From Flavobacterium sp. (lineage in GTDB: Bacteria > Bacteroidota > Bacteroidia > Flavobacteriales > Flavobacteriaceae): a stretch of 64,000 nt of DNA. This document shows positions 9,449-17,881 of the stretch, piece after piece. The notes beneath the pieces were generated by a model. The model did not search any database. It was not told where the DNA came from and saw nothing but the letters and a program-made list of their open reading frames with translations. The stretch lies in contig JADGMX010000007.1 in NCBI GenBank assembly GCA_015234525.1, positions 223,581 to 287,580 of the forward strand, written 5' to 3'. Each line of letters starts with the position of its first letter. Within the stretch, counting starts at the first letter, position 1. The translations under genes and the position numbers were made by a program.

Positions 9449-10177
9449 ATGGTTAGTAAAAGCCAAATAAAGCTAATAAGAAGCCTGCATCAAAAAAAGC
9501 ATCGCCAGATCGAAAACATGTTTATTGCTGAAGGCGTAAAAGTGATTTCAGAACTGCTTGATTCGAAAATCCGTCTGGTCCATCTCTATCAAACTGATGA
9601 CATTTTTCCGGGTGTGAATCAATCACAAAAAACAACCATTTCAGCTTCTGATCTGGCACGCATCAGCGCACTTACAACGCCAAATAACTCGCTTGCAATT
9701 TTCGAGATTCCAACATCAACGTTCGCTCTAGGTGATGGATTAATCGTCGCGCTCGATGATATCCGCGATCCGGGAAATCTCGGCACCATCATTCGCCTTT
9801 GCGATTGGTTTGGCGTCAAGCAAATTATTTGTTCAAATGAAACAGCCGATCTTTACAATCCAAAGGTGGTTCAGGCAACCATGGGTTCAATGGCGCGAGT
9901 CGATTTGAGTTATGTCGATCTCAACGATCTTTTGTCAAAGTCAAATTTGCCAATCTTTGGAACTTTTATGGATGGTGACAACATTTATCAGCAGGATTTG
10001 CCGTCAAGCGGAATCATTGTCTTTGGTAACGAAGCCAACGGTATTTCTGATATTATCTCACAAAACATCAACCGTCGAATTGCGATTCCGCGTTTTGGCG
10101 AACTTCAGGCTACTGAAAGCTTGAATGTTGCAACGGCTACCGCGATTGTATTGAGTGAATTCCGACGAAAATCTTAG
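9449..10177 (+). CDS. SpoU/TrmH-family RNA 2'-O-ribose methyltransferase
   Basis: This SPOUT methylase uses SAM to methylate ribose 2'-OH in rRNA or tRNA. The 242 residues contain a short N-terminal RNA-binding domain (about 1-85) and the SPOUT domain with motif 1 (DIRDPGNLGTIIRLCDWFG), motif 2 (IIVFGNEANGIS) and motif 3 (RIAIPRFGELQATESLNVAT). The target nucleotide cannot be told from the sequence. Its 3' end overlaps the convergent porT gene by four bases. Confidence 0.93.
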   Translation: MVSKSQIKLIRSLHQKKHRQIENMFIAEGVKVISELLDSKIRLVHLYQTDDIFPGVNQSQKTTISASDLARISALTTPNNSLAIFEIPTSTFALGDGLIVALDDIRDPGNLGTIIRLCDWFGVKQIICSNETADLYNPKVVQATMGSMARVDLSYVDLNDLLSKSNLPIFGTFMDGDNIYQQDLPSSGIIVFGNEANGISDIISQNINRRIAIPRFGELQATESLNVATATAIVLSEFRRKS

Positions 10178-10863
10178 TGGAACGTAAAATTGATCAAAAC
10201 GGCGCGAGTTTTTAGCGACTCGATATTTCCGGTCCACGGACTGTTCGGATCGTTATCACGGATGATTTCATCGCCCATTCCGAAGACACCACGAATTGAC
10301 GGCGAAAATTTGAAATATTCGAAATAGAGGTCAACTCCAAATCCGAGTTCGTAATTTGATGTCCAGGGTTTAACGCGGAAACGCTGCTCGGCATTATCGT
10401 CTTTTGTCTTTGAATTGCTCGACAAGTTGAGTGTTGATGAGACTCCGCCTACCAGGTAAGGTCTGACATTTCCGGTTCGTAGTGACGAAAATTTCAACAA
10501 GAGAGGAAAGTGTATATACGTTGACCGAACTTCGCGCAAAGCATCAATTTCGTTTGTGAATCCGGGAAATTTCAAATCGCGTTGCGTATAATACAGACCT
10601 GGTTCAAAACGCAGGTCAACATATTCCATCAAACGTAAATTTCCGACAAGACCCACGTTGAATCCGGTAGTTTTGTCGACTTGAATGCTTTCGGTCGGAC
10701 TTTTCGAATCGATCTTAAATGTGTAGCTGTTAAAACCCAGAAAGTAGCCCCAATGGACGCGGGATTTGTCGAAATTTTCAAGGTTTATCAATGGATCTTT
10801 ACCAAACTGCGCGTTGGCAGAAGTTGAAAAAATGACGACAATGAATAGGACAATACTTCTCAT
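10174..10863 (-). CDS. porT: PorT/SprT-like type IX secretion outer-membrane protein
   Basis: This is a predicted beta-barrel outer-membrane protein of 229 residues with a clear signal peptide (cleaved after SANA). It matches the Flavobacterium SprT / Porphyromonas PorT family in overall pattern: NLENFDKSRVHWGYFLGFN near the start, a PYLVGGVSSTLNLSS strand pair, and a DNDPNSPWTGN loop near the end. PorT is needed for T9SS export and gliding. It lies one base after ubiE, the arrangement I know from Flavobacterium. T9SS cargo proteins are encoded at 23760 and 30218. Confidence 0.88.
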   Translation of the reverse strand: MRSIVLFIVVIFSTSANAQFGKDPLINLENFDKSRVHWGYFLGFNSYTFKIDSKSPTESIQVDKTTGFNVGLVGNLRLMEYVDLRFEPGLYYTQRDLKFPGFTNEIDALREVRSTYIHFPLLLKFSSLRTGNVRPYLVGGVSSTLNLSSNSKTKDDNAEQRFRVKPWTSNYELGFGVDLYFEYFKFSPSIRGVFGMGDEIIRDNDPNSPWTGNIESLKTRAVLINFTFH

Positions 10864-10864
10864 G

Positions 10865-11596
10865 CTATTTTTTAGACGCTGAATAAATGGTTGCTACCCC
10901 AAGAGTTTGCGGTTTGCAAGCTACATCTATAAACCCTGTTTTTCTCAAAATATTGTTTAGCGCTTCGCCATAAGGAAATGCGGCTGCCGATTCTGACAAG
11001 TAACCGTACGCAGAACGATCGCGTGAGAAAATTCTGCCGATCAATGGCAATATGTTTTTTGTGTAAAATTGGTAACCTTGTTTGAATGGAAATTTTTCGG
11101 GAACAGATGTTTCCAGGATGACGAAAATTCCGTTAGGTTTCAGCACGCGCAAAATCTCAGCAAGGCCTTTTTCGAGATTTTCAAAATTTCTGACACCAAA
11201 GCCAACTGTTATTGCATCGAAAGTATTGTCGGGAAAAGGAATGTCTTCCGAGTCGCCAAGAACAAGTTCGATTTTATCAGATAAATTTTTGGCTTTTACT
11301 TTTTGTCGGCCAACGTCAAGCATTCCGGCAGAAATGTCCAAACCTATAATTTTTGAGGCATTGGTATTCGACATCATAATGGCTAAATCGGCGGTTCCGG
11401 TGGCGATGTCAAGAACAGTCTGCGGATTTTTTGCCGCTACCATCTTTAACACGTTTTTTCTCCATTTAACGTCAATGCCAAATGAAATGACGCGGTTTAA
11501 TCCGTCGTAATTTCCCGAAATATTGTTGAACATGGTTGCAACCTGTTCCTTTTTTCCGGATTGTGAGTCTTTATATGGCGTAATTTTGTCTGACAT
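10865..11596 (-). CDS. ubiE: Demethylmenaquinone methyltransferase
   Basis: This SAM-dependent C-methylase performs the last step of menaquinone synthesis. The 243 residues carry motif [14 protein letters not shown], post-[35 protein letters not shown] and the UbiE C-terminal signature ([24 protein letters not shown]). Menaquinone is the quinone of Bacteroidetes, so the MenG role is meant rather than ubiquinone synthesis. It is transcribed with porT. Confidence 0.96.
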   Translation of the reverse strand: MSDKITPYKDSQSGKKEQVATMFNNISGNYDGLNRVISFGIDVKWRKNVLKMVAAKNPQTVLDIATGTADLAIMMSNTNASKIIGLDISAGMLDVGRQKVKAKNLSDKIELVLGDSEDIPFPDNTFDAITVGFGVRNFENLEKGLAEILRVLKPNGIFVILETSVPEKFPFKQGYQFYTKNILPLIGRIFSRDRSAYGYLSESAAAFPYGEALNNILRKTGFIDVACKPQTLGVATIYSASKK

Positions 11597-11630
11597 AACT
11601 TATTTTGGTAAAGATAACGCTTTCGCGCGA

Positions 11631-12122
11631 TCACTGTTGATTCGGCCGAATATATGTTTGGAACGTGAAGTCGTACTGGTGTTTTTCGTCTTTCGGATGA
11701 TATTCTTCAGTTGTCAACTGCCAGGCTGAGGCGGCGAAATCGGGAAAAAATGCATCAGCTTCAAACGTTGCGTGAACTCGCGTCAAATCAATTTTATCGG
11801 CAATTGGCAATGCTAAGGCGTAAATCTCCCCACCGCCAATCACAAAAGTTTCCTGATCCTTTGGCGCAATTTGTATCGCCTCTTCTAAACTGTTGACAAC
11901 AATGCAACCTTCTTTTACATAATCCGCTTGACGGGAAATAACAATATGCGTTCTATTTGGTAGTGGTTTGGGAAAGCTTTCGAAAGTTTTACGGCCCATA
12001 ATGATATGATGACCAGTGGTCACTTGCTTAAAACGTTTAAAATCGTCGGGCAAATGCCAAAGCATCTCATTGTTTTTTCCGAGCGCGTTATTTTCGGCGG
12101 CGGCCGCTATAAGTGTGATCAT
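11631..12122 (-). CDS. folA: Dihydrofolate reductase
   Basis: It reduces dihydrofolate to tetrahydrofolate with NADPH. The 163 residues match the family: AAAAENNALGKNNEMLWHLPDDFKRFK at the start, GRKTFESFPKPLPNRTHIVIS, and the NADPH site FVIGGGEIYA. It lies 61 bases downstream of thyA, whose product it recycles. Confidence 0.97.
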   Translation of the reverse strand: MITLIAAAAENNALGKNNEMLWHLPDDFKRFKQVTTGHHIIMGRKTFESFPKPLPNRTHIVISRQADYVKEGCIVVNSLEEAIQIAPKDQETFVIGGGEIYALALPIADKIDLTRVHATFEADAFFPDFAASAWQLTTEEYHPKDEKHQYDFTFQTYIRPNQQ

Positions 12123-12183
12123 TGATTTTGTTTACCGAAACTAAAAGATAAATATTTAAATTGGTTGCCCTGATCAATTCTAA

Positions 12184-13029
12184 TTAAACCGCGACAATTC
12201 CCTTGATGTGTGGGTGCGGTTCATAGCCTTCGAGTGTGAAATCCTCAAATTGAAAATCGAAAATATTTTTCACATTCGGATTAAGCACCATTTTCGGCAG
12301 CGGTTTAGGTTCACGCGAAAGCTGAAGTTCAACTTGTTCAAGGTGATTGTTATAGATGTGCGCATCGCCAAAGGTATGGATGAAATCGCCTGGCTCCATA
12401 TCGACAACCTGCGCGATCATCATCGTAAAAAGCGCGTATGATGCGATGTTGAAAGGAACACCAAGAAAAATATCAGCACTACGTTGATACAACTGACACG
12501 AAAGTTTAGGCTTTCCATTTTCGATTTTAGGCGGCGTCACATAAAATTGAAAAAACGCATGGCAAGGAGGCAAAGCAGCTTTCCCGTTTGCGACATTCTC
12601 TGCAAATGACTTCGACGTATCGGGCAAAACCGAGGGATTCCATGCCGAGACAAGCATCCTGCGACTATTCGGATTGGTTTTGAGTGTGTCGATGAGTTCT
12701 GTAATCTGATCGATTTCTTCGCTGTTCCAATTGCGCCACTGATGTCCGTAGACAGGGCCGAGGTCACCGTTTTCATCTGCCCATTCGTCCCAGATTTTTA
12801 CGCCATTTTCGTTCAGATACGCAATATTTGTTTCGCCTTTCAGAAACCACAAAAGTTCGTGGACTATCGATTTTAAGTGCAGTTTTTTAGTTGTCACCAT
12901 CGGGAAACCTTCAGATAGATCAAATCGCATCTGGTAACCAAACACGCTGATGGTTCCGGTTCCGGTTCGGTCGCCTTTCTGAGTTCCGTTTGAAAGAACG
13001 TGTTTGATTAGGTCGTGGTATTGGATCAT
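12184..13029 (-). CDS. thyA: Thymidylate synthase (ThyA type)
   Basis: It methylates dUMP to dTMP using methylene-THF, giving dihydrofolate. The 281 residues include [20 protein letters not shown], the catalytic Cys156 in [13 protein letters not shown], the phosphate-binding [11 protein letters not shown], and [20 protein letters not shown]. It is paired with folA downstream. Confidence 0.98.
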   Translation of the reverse strand: MIQYHDLIKHVLSNGTQKGDRTGTGTISVFGYQMRFDLSEGFPMVTTKKLHLKSIVHELLWFLKGETNIAYLNENGVKIWDEWADENGDLGPVYGHQWRNWNSEEIDQITELIDTLKTNPNSRRMLVSAWNPSVLPDTSKSFAENVANGKAALPPCHAFFQFYVTPPKIENGKPKLSCQLYQRSADIFLGVPFNIASYALFTMMIAQVVDMEPGDFIHTFGDAHIYNNHLEQVELQLSREPKPLPKMVLNPNVKNIFDFQFEDFTLEGYEPHPHIKGIVAV

Positions 13030-13107
13030 TTTGAGTTTTAGTTTTTAGGTCATGAGTATTAAGTTAGGCTTGAGGTTTATTGCGTTGAGACATATTTTAA
13101 AAATGAA

Positions 13108-13146
13108 TTAAGCCTCTTTTGCCTCGAGTTCCCTAAAGTTTCTCAT
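13108..13146 (-). pseudogene. Possible remnant of a four-helix-bundle gene start
   Basis: A 12-codon reading, MRNFRELEAKEA and stop, lies in the 199-base gap upstream of thyA. MRNFREL is the usual beginning of the 23S-IVS/Avd-type four-helix-bundle proteins common in Flavobacteria. Nothing after it continues the family. This may be chance. Confidence 0.2.
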
Positions 13147-13228
13147 ACTGTGTAATTCGGCAACTTTATTGAATTTTAAAGATTGAGTTATCTGCAACTG
13201 CTAGCACCCAAAACCCAACACCAAAATT

Positions 13229-13846
13229 CTACTCCCGCTTCGAAATCTCATCTCTGATCTTCGCCGCTTTTTCATAATCTTCTTCGCTCACCGCGCCTTG
13301 AAGAAGGTCGTGGAGTTCAGACAGGCTGAGTTTGGCATAAGTGTTCCCCGAGGTATTGCTTTCTTCCATGCCGAAAGTTTCCGGTGTCGATAAAACATCG
13401 TCAGTTTCGTGGCGATCGCCTTCGTTTGGATTGGTTTTCAGGTAAATTCCGGCTTTATCCAGAATGTTCTTGTAAGTAAAAATCGGTGCGCTGAATCGCA
13501 AGGCAAGCGCAATCGCATCCGAGGTTCGGGCGTCGATGATTTCCTCAATTTTATCGCGTTCGCAGATAATACTCGAATAAAAAACACCGTCAACCAGCTT
13601 GTGTATGATGACCTGCTTTACGATGATGTCAAAACGGTCTGCAAAGTTCTTAAACAAATCGTGGGTCAGCGGGCGAGGAGGCCTGATTTCTTTCTCAAGC
13701 GCAATCGCAATCGACTGAGCCTCAAAGGCACCAATCACAATCGGCAGCTTTCTATCACCGTCAACTTCATTCAGGATCAGAGCATACGCGCCATTTTGCG
13801 TTTGGCTGTACGAAATTCCCTTTATCGTCAATTTTACTAAGCTCAT
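13229..13846 (-). CDS. Bifunctional nuclease family protein (DUF151) with UVR motif
   Basis: The 205-residue protein has a DUF151 domain at about 1-145 (ISYSQTQNGAYALILNEVDGDRKLPIVIGAFEAQSIAIALE, ICERDKIEEIIDARTSDAIALALR). The family is named after plant BBD1, which degrades RNA and DNA. A C-terminal UvrB/UvrC motif covers about 165-205 (LHDLLQGAVSEEDYEKAAKIRDEISKRE), a helix pair that usually mediates protein contacts. The cellular role in Bacteroidetes is not known. It lies between thyA and etfA and reads in the same direction as both. Confidence 0.9.
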   Translation of the reverse strand: MSLVKLTIKGISYSQTQNGAYALILNEVDGDRKLPIVIGAFEAQSIAIALEKEIRPPRPLTHDLFKNFADRFDIIVKQVIIHKLVDGVFYSSIICERDKIEEIIDARTSDAIALALRFSAPIFTYKNILDKAGIYLKTNPNEGDRHETDDVLSTPETFGMEESNTSGNTYAKLSLSELHDLLQGAVSEEDYEKAAKIRDEISKRE

Positions 13847-13890
13847 ACTGTAACAAATCTAGTTGCAAATTACCGAATTTTAATTCTAAT

Positions 13891-13939
13891 AAAAAAGGCT
13901 ATTCCAGTCGATATCGCTACCAAACCTAAACAGCCTTTT
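13891..13939 (-). terminator. Terminator after etfA
   Basis: On the minus strand AAAAGGCT (13939-13932) pairs with AGCCTTTT (13900-13893), with a 31-base loop and a T run. It starts 20 bases after the etfA stop. Confidence 0.7.
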
Positions 13940-13958
13940 ACGTGTATGAAGTAAATTC

Positions 13959-14927
13959 TTACGAATTTTGCGCTTTAAATTCCTTGATTTTTTGTGTCAG
14001 TTTAGGAAGGATCTCAAAGGCATCGCCAACAACACCGTAATCAGCCACTTTAAAGAAAGGAGCATCAGCATCGGCATTGATTACAAGTTTAACTTTAGAC
14101 GAGTTGATTCCGGCAATATGCTGGATCGCACCTGAAATTCCAACGGCAACATATAAATTCGCCGCCACAGGTTTTCCGGTTTGTCCAACGTGCTCCGTGT
14201 GAGGTCGCCAGCCAAGATCGGAAACCGGTTTTGAACAAGCTGTTGCCGCGCCAAATGCCGAAGCAAGATCTTCAATCAAATGCCAGTTTTCCGGACCTTT
14301 CAATCCACGACCGCCAGAGACTACAACGTCAGCATCAGCGATGGTTACTTTTCCGGCCGTTTTATCTACAGATTCAGTTTTAACGCCAAAATCATTTTCA
14401 CCAATTGAAGGCGAAAAATCTTCTTCGGTCAACGCCGACTGAGATTCAGAAATTCCATATGAGTTTTTAGCCAGTCCAAGAACTTTTACTTCGGTTGTGA
14501 TTTCAGAAATCGCAAAAGCTTTGTTCGAGAACGCGTGACGTTTCACCTGAAATGGCGAAGTGCTCACCGGCAATCCAACTACATTCGACGCGTATCCCGC
14601 ATTTAGCGAAACTGCCACAAGTGGAGCCAGGTAAAGGCTGTCGGTGGTAGAAGACAACAAAACTACTTTTACAGACTCTTTCTGCGCAGCTTGTTTAATT
14701 ACATCGGCATAGGCTTTTGCCGAAAAATTCTTTAGTTGATCGTTGCTAACTTTTAGCACTTTGTCAACTCCGTATTTTGAAAGTTCAGATACGTCACCGG
14801 CGTTAATTGTTACCGCAGTTACAGTGGTACCAAGGCTTTCAGCAACTTTTTTACCGTATGAAGCAAGTTCGAAAGCCACTTTTTTGAACTTTCCTTCGGC
14901 CGATTCTGCATATATTAATATAGACAT
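13959..14927 (-). CDS. etfA: Electron transfer flavoprotein subunit alpha
   Basis: With EtfB it forms the FAD-carrying ETF that takes electrons from acyl-CoA dehydrogenases and passes them towards the quinone pool. The 322 residues show the N-terminal ETF domain and the C-terminal FAD-binding domain (VVSGGRGLKGPENW, DLGWRPHTEHVGQTGKPV, VAVGISGAIQHIAGINSSK, INADADAPFFKVADYGVVGDAFEI). It follows etfB, but 152 bases with a GC-rich repeat lie between them. Confidence 0.97.
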   Translation of the reverse strand: MSILIYAESAEGKFKKVAFELASYGKKVAESLGTTVTAVTINAGDVSELSKYGVDKVLKVSNDQLKNFSAKAYADVIKQAAQKESVKVVLLSSTTDSLYLAPLVAVSLNAGYASNVVGLPVSTSPFQVKRHAFSNKAFAISEITTEVKVLGLAKNSYGISESQSALTEEDFSPSIGENDFGVKTESVDKTAGKVTIADADVVVSGGRGLKGPENWHLIEDLASAFGAATACSKPVSDLGWRPHTEHVGQTGKPVAANLYVAVGISGAIQHIAGINSSKVKLVINADADAPFFKVADYGVVGDAFEILPKLTQKIKEFKAQNS

Positions 14928-14977
14928 TTTCTTACTTTTTTTAATGTTTTAGATTCACTCTCCGGTTTCGGATTTTG

Positions 14978-15070
14978 TGGGCGTTTCCTGAGGCCGGGCT
15001 ATTCGCGGTGCGCGGCACCTTGCTAAACACGAGCGCAGCGAACTGGCATCGCAAACCCTAACGCGGGCCC
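14978..15070. repeat. GC-rich palindromic element between etfB and etfA
   Basis: This is a stretch of clearly higher GC than its surroundings. The outer parts TGGGCGTTTCCTGAGGCCGGGC and CCCTAACGCGGGCCCA are roughly inverted, and an inner hairpin GGTGC-GCG-GCACC is present. It recalls a second family of intergenic repeats in Flavobacterium genomes. It differs from the seven-copy family elsewhere in this window. Confidence 0.55.
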
Positions 15071-15079
15071 AATCGGTTA

Positions 15080-15826
15080 TTAGATAACTTTTGCTTCGTT
15101 ATGTAAAAGGCTCACCAATTCATCCAGGTTATCCGGACTGATCATTTTCACAGCCGATTTTGGAGCAGGTTTTTCGAATTTAACCGTTTTGGTGCTTGCC
15201 TCCCCAGACACCGGTTCAAGTATCGTCAACGCTTTAGTACGAGCTGTCATGATTCCACGCATGTTCGGGATGCGAAGATCTTTTTCTTCGACAAGTCCTT
15301 TTTGTCCACCAACAATAAGTGGAAGCGACGTGCTGACAGTTTCTTTTCCACCGTCGATTTCACGTACAACTTTTGCCGTATTTCCGTCGATGGTAAGTCC
15401 GATGCATGAATTTACGAAATTGTAACCCAAGATTGCCGAAAGCATTCCCGGAACCATTCCGCCATTGTAATCCAAAGATTCTTTACCAGCGATAATCAAA
15501 TCGTAGTTGCCGTTTTTAACGACTTCTGCTAGTTGATTTGCAACATAAAAACCGTCGATTGGAACTGTATTTACGCGAATTGCTTCGTTAGCGCCGATGG
15601 CAAGAGCTTTTCTAAGTGTAGCTTCGGTATCCGGCTGGCCAACATTTACAACGGTAACCGTTGCGCCTTGTTGCTCCTGGAACATGATTGCGCGGGTCAA
15701 GCCAAATTCGTCGTTCGGGTTGATCACAAATTGAACTCCGTTCGTATCAAACTCGGCGTCGCTGTTAGAAAAATTGATTTTTGAAGTAGTATCAGGCACA
15801 TGGCTGATGCAGACTAGTATTTTCAT
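15080..15826 (-). CDS. etfB: Electron transfer flavoprotein subunit beta
   Basis: This is the AMP-binding partner of EtfA in the ETF heterodimer. The 248 residues contain KILVCISHVPDTTSKINF, NPNDEFGLTRAIMFQ, IAGKESLDYNGGMVPGMLSAILG and the beta-subunit signature region GGQKGLVEEKDLRIPNMRGIM. It is upstream of etfA in the same direction. The gap holds a GC-rich repeat that could affect the subunit ratio. Confidence 0.97.
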   Translation of the reverse strand: MKILVCISHVPDTTSKINFSNSDAEFDTNGVQFVINPNDEFGLTRAIMFQEQQGATVTVVNVGQPDTEATLRKALAIGANEAIRVNTVPIDGFYVANQLAEVVKNGNYDLIIAGKESLDYNGGMVPGMLSAILGYNFVNSCIGLTIDGNTAKVVREIDGGKETVSTSLPLIVGGQKGLVEEKDLRIPNMRGIMTARTKALTILEPVSGEASTKTVKFEKPAPKSAVKMISPDNLDELVSLLHNEAKVI

Positions 15827-15976
15827 TTTTTGAGTTTATGAAATTTCGGTTACGAAAATAGTGATTTCAAATTAAAAATGTAGTATGCGTGCATAATAAT
15901 TTTTTGATTTACATCGATTTCGTTGGATGATGCGCATCCTCGCGAAAAATGTGTAGTATTGCGATATCTACAAATT

Positions 15977-15984
15977 TAACTTTG
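15977..15984 (+). promoter_or_regulatory. -7 box immediately before the 15990 gene
   Basis: TAACTTTG ends only five bases before the ATG at 15990. A TTG at 15959-15961 is 15 bases upstream, somewhat close. Transcription would start at or beside the A of the ATG. Confidence 0.5.
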
Positions 15985-15989
15985 ATTTT

Positions 15990-16511
15990 ATGAAGAGTAC
16001 CATCTTATTAAGCGTGGTTCTGACGCTGTTTATTTGCTTAAATGCCGACGCTCAGGCTTCGATGGCGAAAAAAACGCCCAAAATGGAAGAGCTCAAACAA
16101 GCTGATGCCATTGCCAAGAGATTTTTTGAATTGTTGAAGAAGAACGAAATTAAAGCGCTTTCTGAATACATTGTTGATGGTTTGGGAAGCAGTTGGGACG
16201 ACACTAAAAAAATCCAAGCGCGAAATGACTATGCGTCAAAGTTTGAAATGATTGCGCTTCGGCCACCAAAAGGCGTGTACGGAATTTTTGACGGCTATGA
16301 CATGATCGAGCAAGGGTTTTTGTTTGGTAGCGACCGGTATTTCCGCAATACCTATATAGGTTACTTTGAAGAAAGTGTGTTGTTGTTTGAGTTTAGATTC
16401 TATGTGAACAGCAAAAACAAGGTGATGCTTAATTACGTGGGTTGGAGCGACAAAAATCCGTTTGAATACATGAGCACATCCGACATGTTATTGCCGAAAT
16501 ACGAAAGGTAA
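15990..16511 (+). CDS. Secreted protein of unknown function
   Basis: I do not recognise a characterised family. The 173 residues begin with a good signal peptide (cleaved after NADA, about residue 21). A helical segment of about 30-60 (KQADAIAKRFFELLKKNEIKALSEYI) is followed by a mixed strand region. The pattern recalls small secreted DUF3887/NTF2-like proteins, but this is weak. No lipobox and no T9SS domain are seen, so a soluble periplasmic protein is likely. It is monocistronic and divergent from etfB. Confidence 0.8.
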   Translation: MKSTILLSVVLTLFICLNADAQASMAKKTPKMEELKQADAIAKRFFELLKKNEIKALSEYIVDGLGSSWDDTKKIQARNDYASKFEMIALRPPKGVYGIFDGYDMIEQGFLFGSDRYFRNTYIGYFEESVLLFEFRFYVNSKNKVMLNYVGWSDKNPFEYMSTSDMLLPKYER

Positions 16512-16572
16512 CGCTGGTTTTTTTGGTCGGACTTTGATTAAAATCAATTCGGGTGCATCAATTCCCGGCGGT

Positions 16573-16674
16573 CTAGCCCGGATGGAAGCGGCATCCTGCC
16601 ATTGCTTTGAACATGCAAAGTTTGTTGCAAATTCGAGCAATGGGCAGATATAGCGGACAGCCGGAATAGCTCCT
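16573..16674 (-). repeat. Palindromic intergenic element, copy 2
   Basis: The arms CTAGCCCGGATGGAAGCGGC and AGCCGGAATAGCTCCT are the cleanest in the window. The core pairs GCCATTGCT with AGCAATGGGC, an inner stem of its own that is not shared with other copies. It lies between the 15990 gene and pdhB. Confidence 0.85.
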
Positions 16675-16742
16675 GAAATCGTACCTTTTAAGCACTTTTA
16701 AAATCGACTTCCCAATTATGCGAGAAAGTGGTTTTAAATATT

Positions 16743-16750
16743 TATTTTTG
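16743..16750 (+). promoter_or_regulatory. -7 box for pdhB
   Basis: TATTTTTG lies 23 bases before the pdhB ATG. No clear TTG is seen at -33. Confidence 0.45.
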
Positions 16751-16773
16751 CCTTTCAAAATTCAGACTTTACT

Positions 16774-17757
16774 ATGAGAACGATACAATTCAGGGAAGCG
16801 ATTGCCGAAGCGATGAGCGAAGAAATGCGTCGCGATGAATCGGTTTACCTAATGGGCGAGGAAGTTGCCGAATACAATGGTGCCTACAAAGCTTCTAAAG
16901 GCATGCTGGATGAATTTGGCCCGAAACGAGTGATTGATACCCCAATTGCAGAACTTGGTTTTGCCGGAATTGCGGTGGGATCGGCTATGAATGGCTGTCG
17001 TCCTATCGTTGAATATATGACCTTCAACTTTTCATTGGTCGGTATCGACCAAATCATAAACAACGCGGCGAAAATGCGTCAGATGTCGGGTGGTCAATTC
17101 CCGATGCCGATGGTTTTCCGCGGTCCGACCGCATCAGCCGGCCAGCTTGGCGCTACACACTCGCAAGCTTTTGAGAACTGGTTTGCAAATACGCCGGGTC
17201 TTAAAGTTGTTGTTCCTTCGAATCCATACGATGCGAAAGGGCTTTTGAAATCAGCTATCCGCGATAATGATCCCGTGATTTTCATGGAATCTGAGCAGAT
17301 GTACGGCGATAAAATGGAAGTTCCTGAAGAAGAATACACCATTCCACTTGGCGTGGCCGATATCAAACGCGAAGGCACTGACGTGACAATCGTATCTTTC
17401 GGAAAAATCATTAAAGAAGCGTACATCGCGGCAGACGAACTTGCCAAAGAAGGCATTTCATGCGAGATCATCGATTTGAGAACGGTTCGTCCGATGGATT
17501 ACGATGCGATCATCAAATCCGTAAAGAAAACCAACCGATTGGTGGTTCTTGAAGAAGCCTGGCCGTTTGCAAGTGTGGCTTCAGAAATCACCTATATCGT
17601 CCAAGAACGAGCATTCGATTTCCTTGATGCGCCAATCCAACGAATCACGACCGCCGATACGCCTGCGCCTTATTCGCCGGTTCTTTTAAAAGAATGGTTG
17701 CCAAACGCACAAGATGTGATTAAGGCAGTGAAGAAAGTGGCGTATAAAAAAAATTAA
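16774..17757 (+). CDS. pdhB: Pyruvate dehydrogenase E1 component subunit beta
   Basis: This is the beta chain of the thiamine-diphosphate-dependent E1 heterotetramer that decarboxylates pyruvate for acetyl-CoA production. The 327 residues match the family: FREAIAEAMSEEMRRDESVYLMGEEVAEYNGAYK, DTPIAELGFAGIAVGSAMNG, RGPTASAGQLGATHSQAFENWF and the C-terminal ITTADTPAPYSPVLLKEWLP. The alpha subunit and E2 are not in the window. It ends 36 bases before a strong hairpin terminator. Confidence 0.95.
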   Translation: MRTIQFREAIAEAMSEEMRRDESVYLMGEEVAEYNGAYKASKGMLDEFGPKRVIDTPIAELGFAGIAVGSAMNGCRPIVEYMTFNFSLVGIDQIINNAAKMRQMSGGQFPMPMVFRGPTASAGQLGATHSQAFENWFANTPGLKVVVPSNPYDAKGLLKSAIRDNDPVIFMESEQMYGDKMEVPEEEYTIPLGVADIKREGTDVTIVSFGKIIKEAYIAADELAKEGISCEIIDLRTVRPMDYDAIIKSVKKTNRLVVLEEAWPFASVASEITYIVQERAFDFLDAPIQRITTADTPAPYSPVLLKEWLPNAQDVIKAVKKVAYKKN

Positions 17758-17763
17758 TAATGT

Positions 17764-17857
17764 ATCAATGTAGCAATTGAACAATTACTAATGCCGCAAC
17801 CACGATTCAAACCTGGTTGCGGTTTTTTAGTATAAAGTTGTGGATTGCTACATTGAT
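17764..17857. repeat. Nested inverted repeat around the pdhB terminator
   Basis: A perfect 14-base inverted pair (ATCAATGTAGCAAT at 17764-17777 and its complement at 17844-17857) flanks the terminator hairpin at 17794-17828. The whole can fold into one long structure. The right arm ends 24 bases before the start of the next gene. Confidence 0.8.
17794..17828 (+). terminator. Terminator after pdhB
   Basis: CCGCAACCA (17794-17802) pairs perfectly with TGGTTGCGG (17814-17822), followed by six T. Confidence 0.9.
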
Positions 17858-17881
17858 TAATTGCTGCATTGGTACATGATT

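Noticed and set aside
16573..16758. 61-codon minus-strand reading before pdhB
   Set aside because: It is the translation of the palindromic element.
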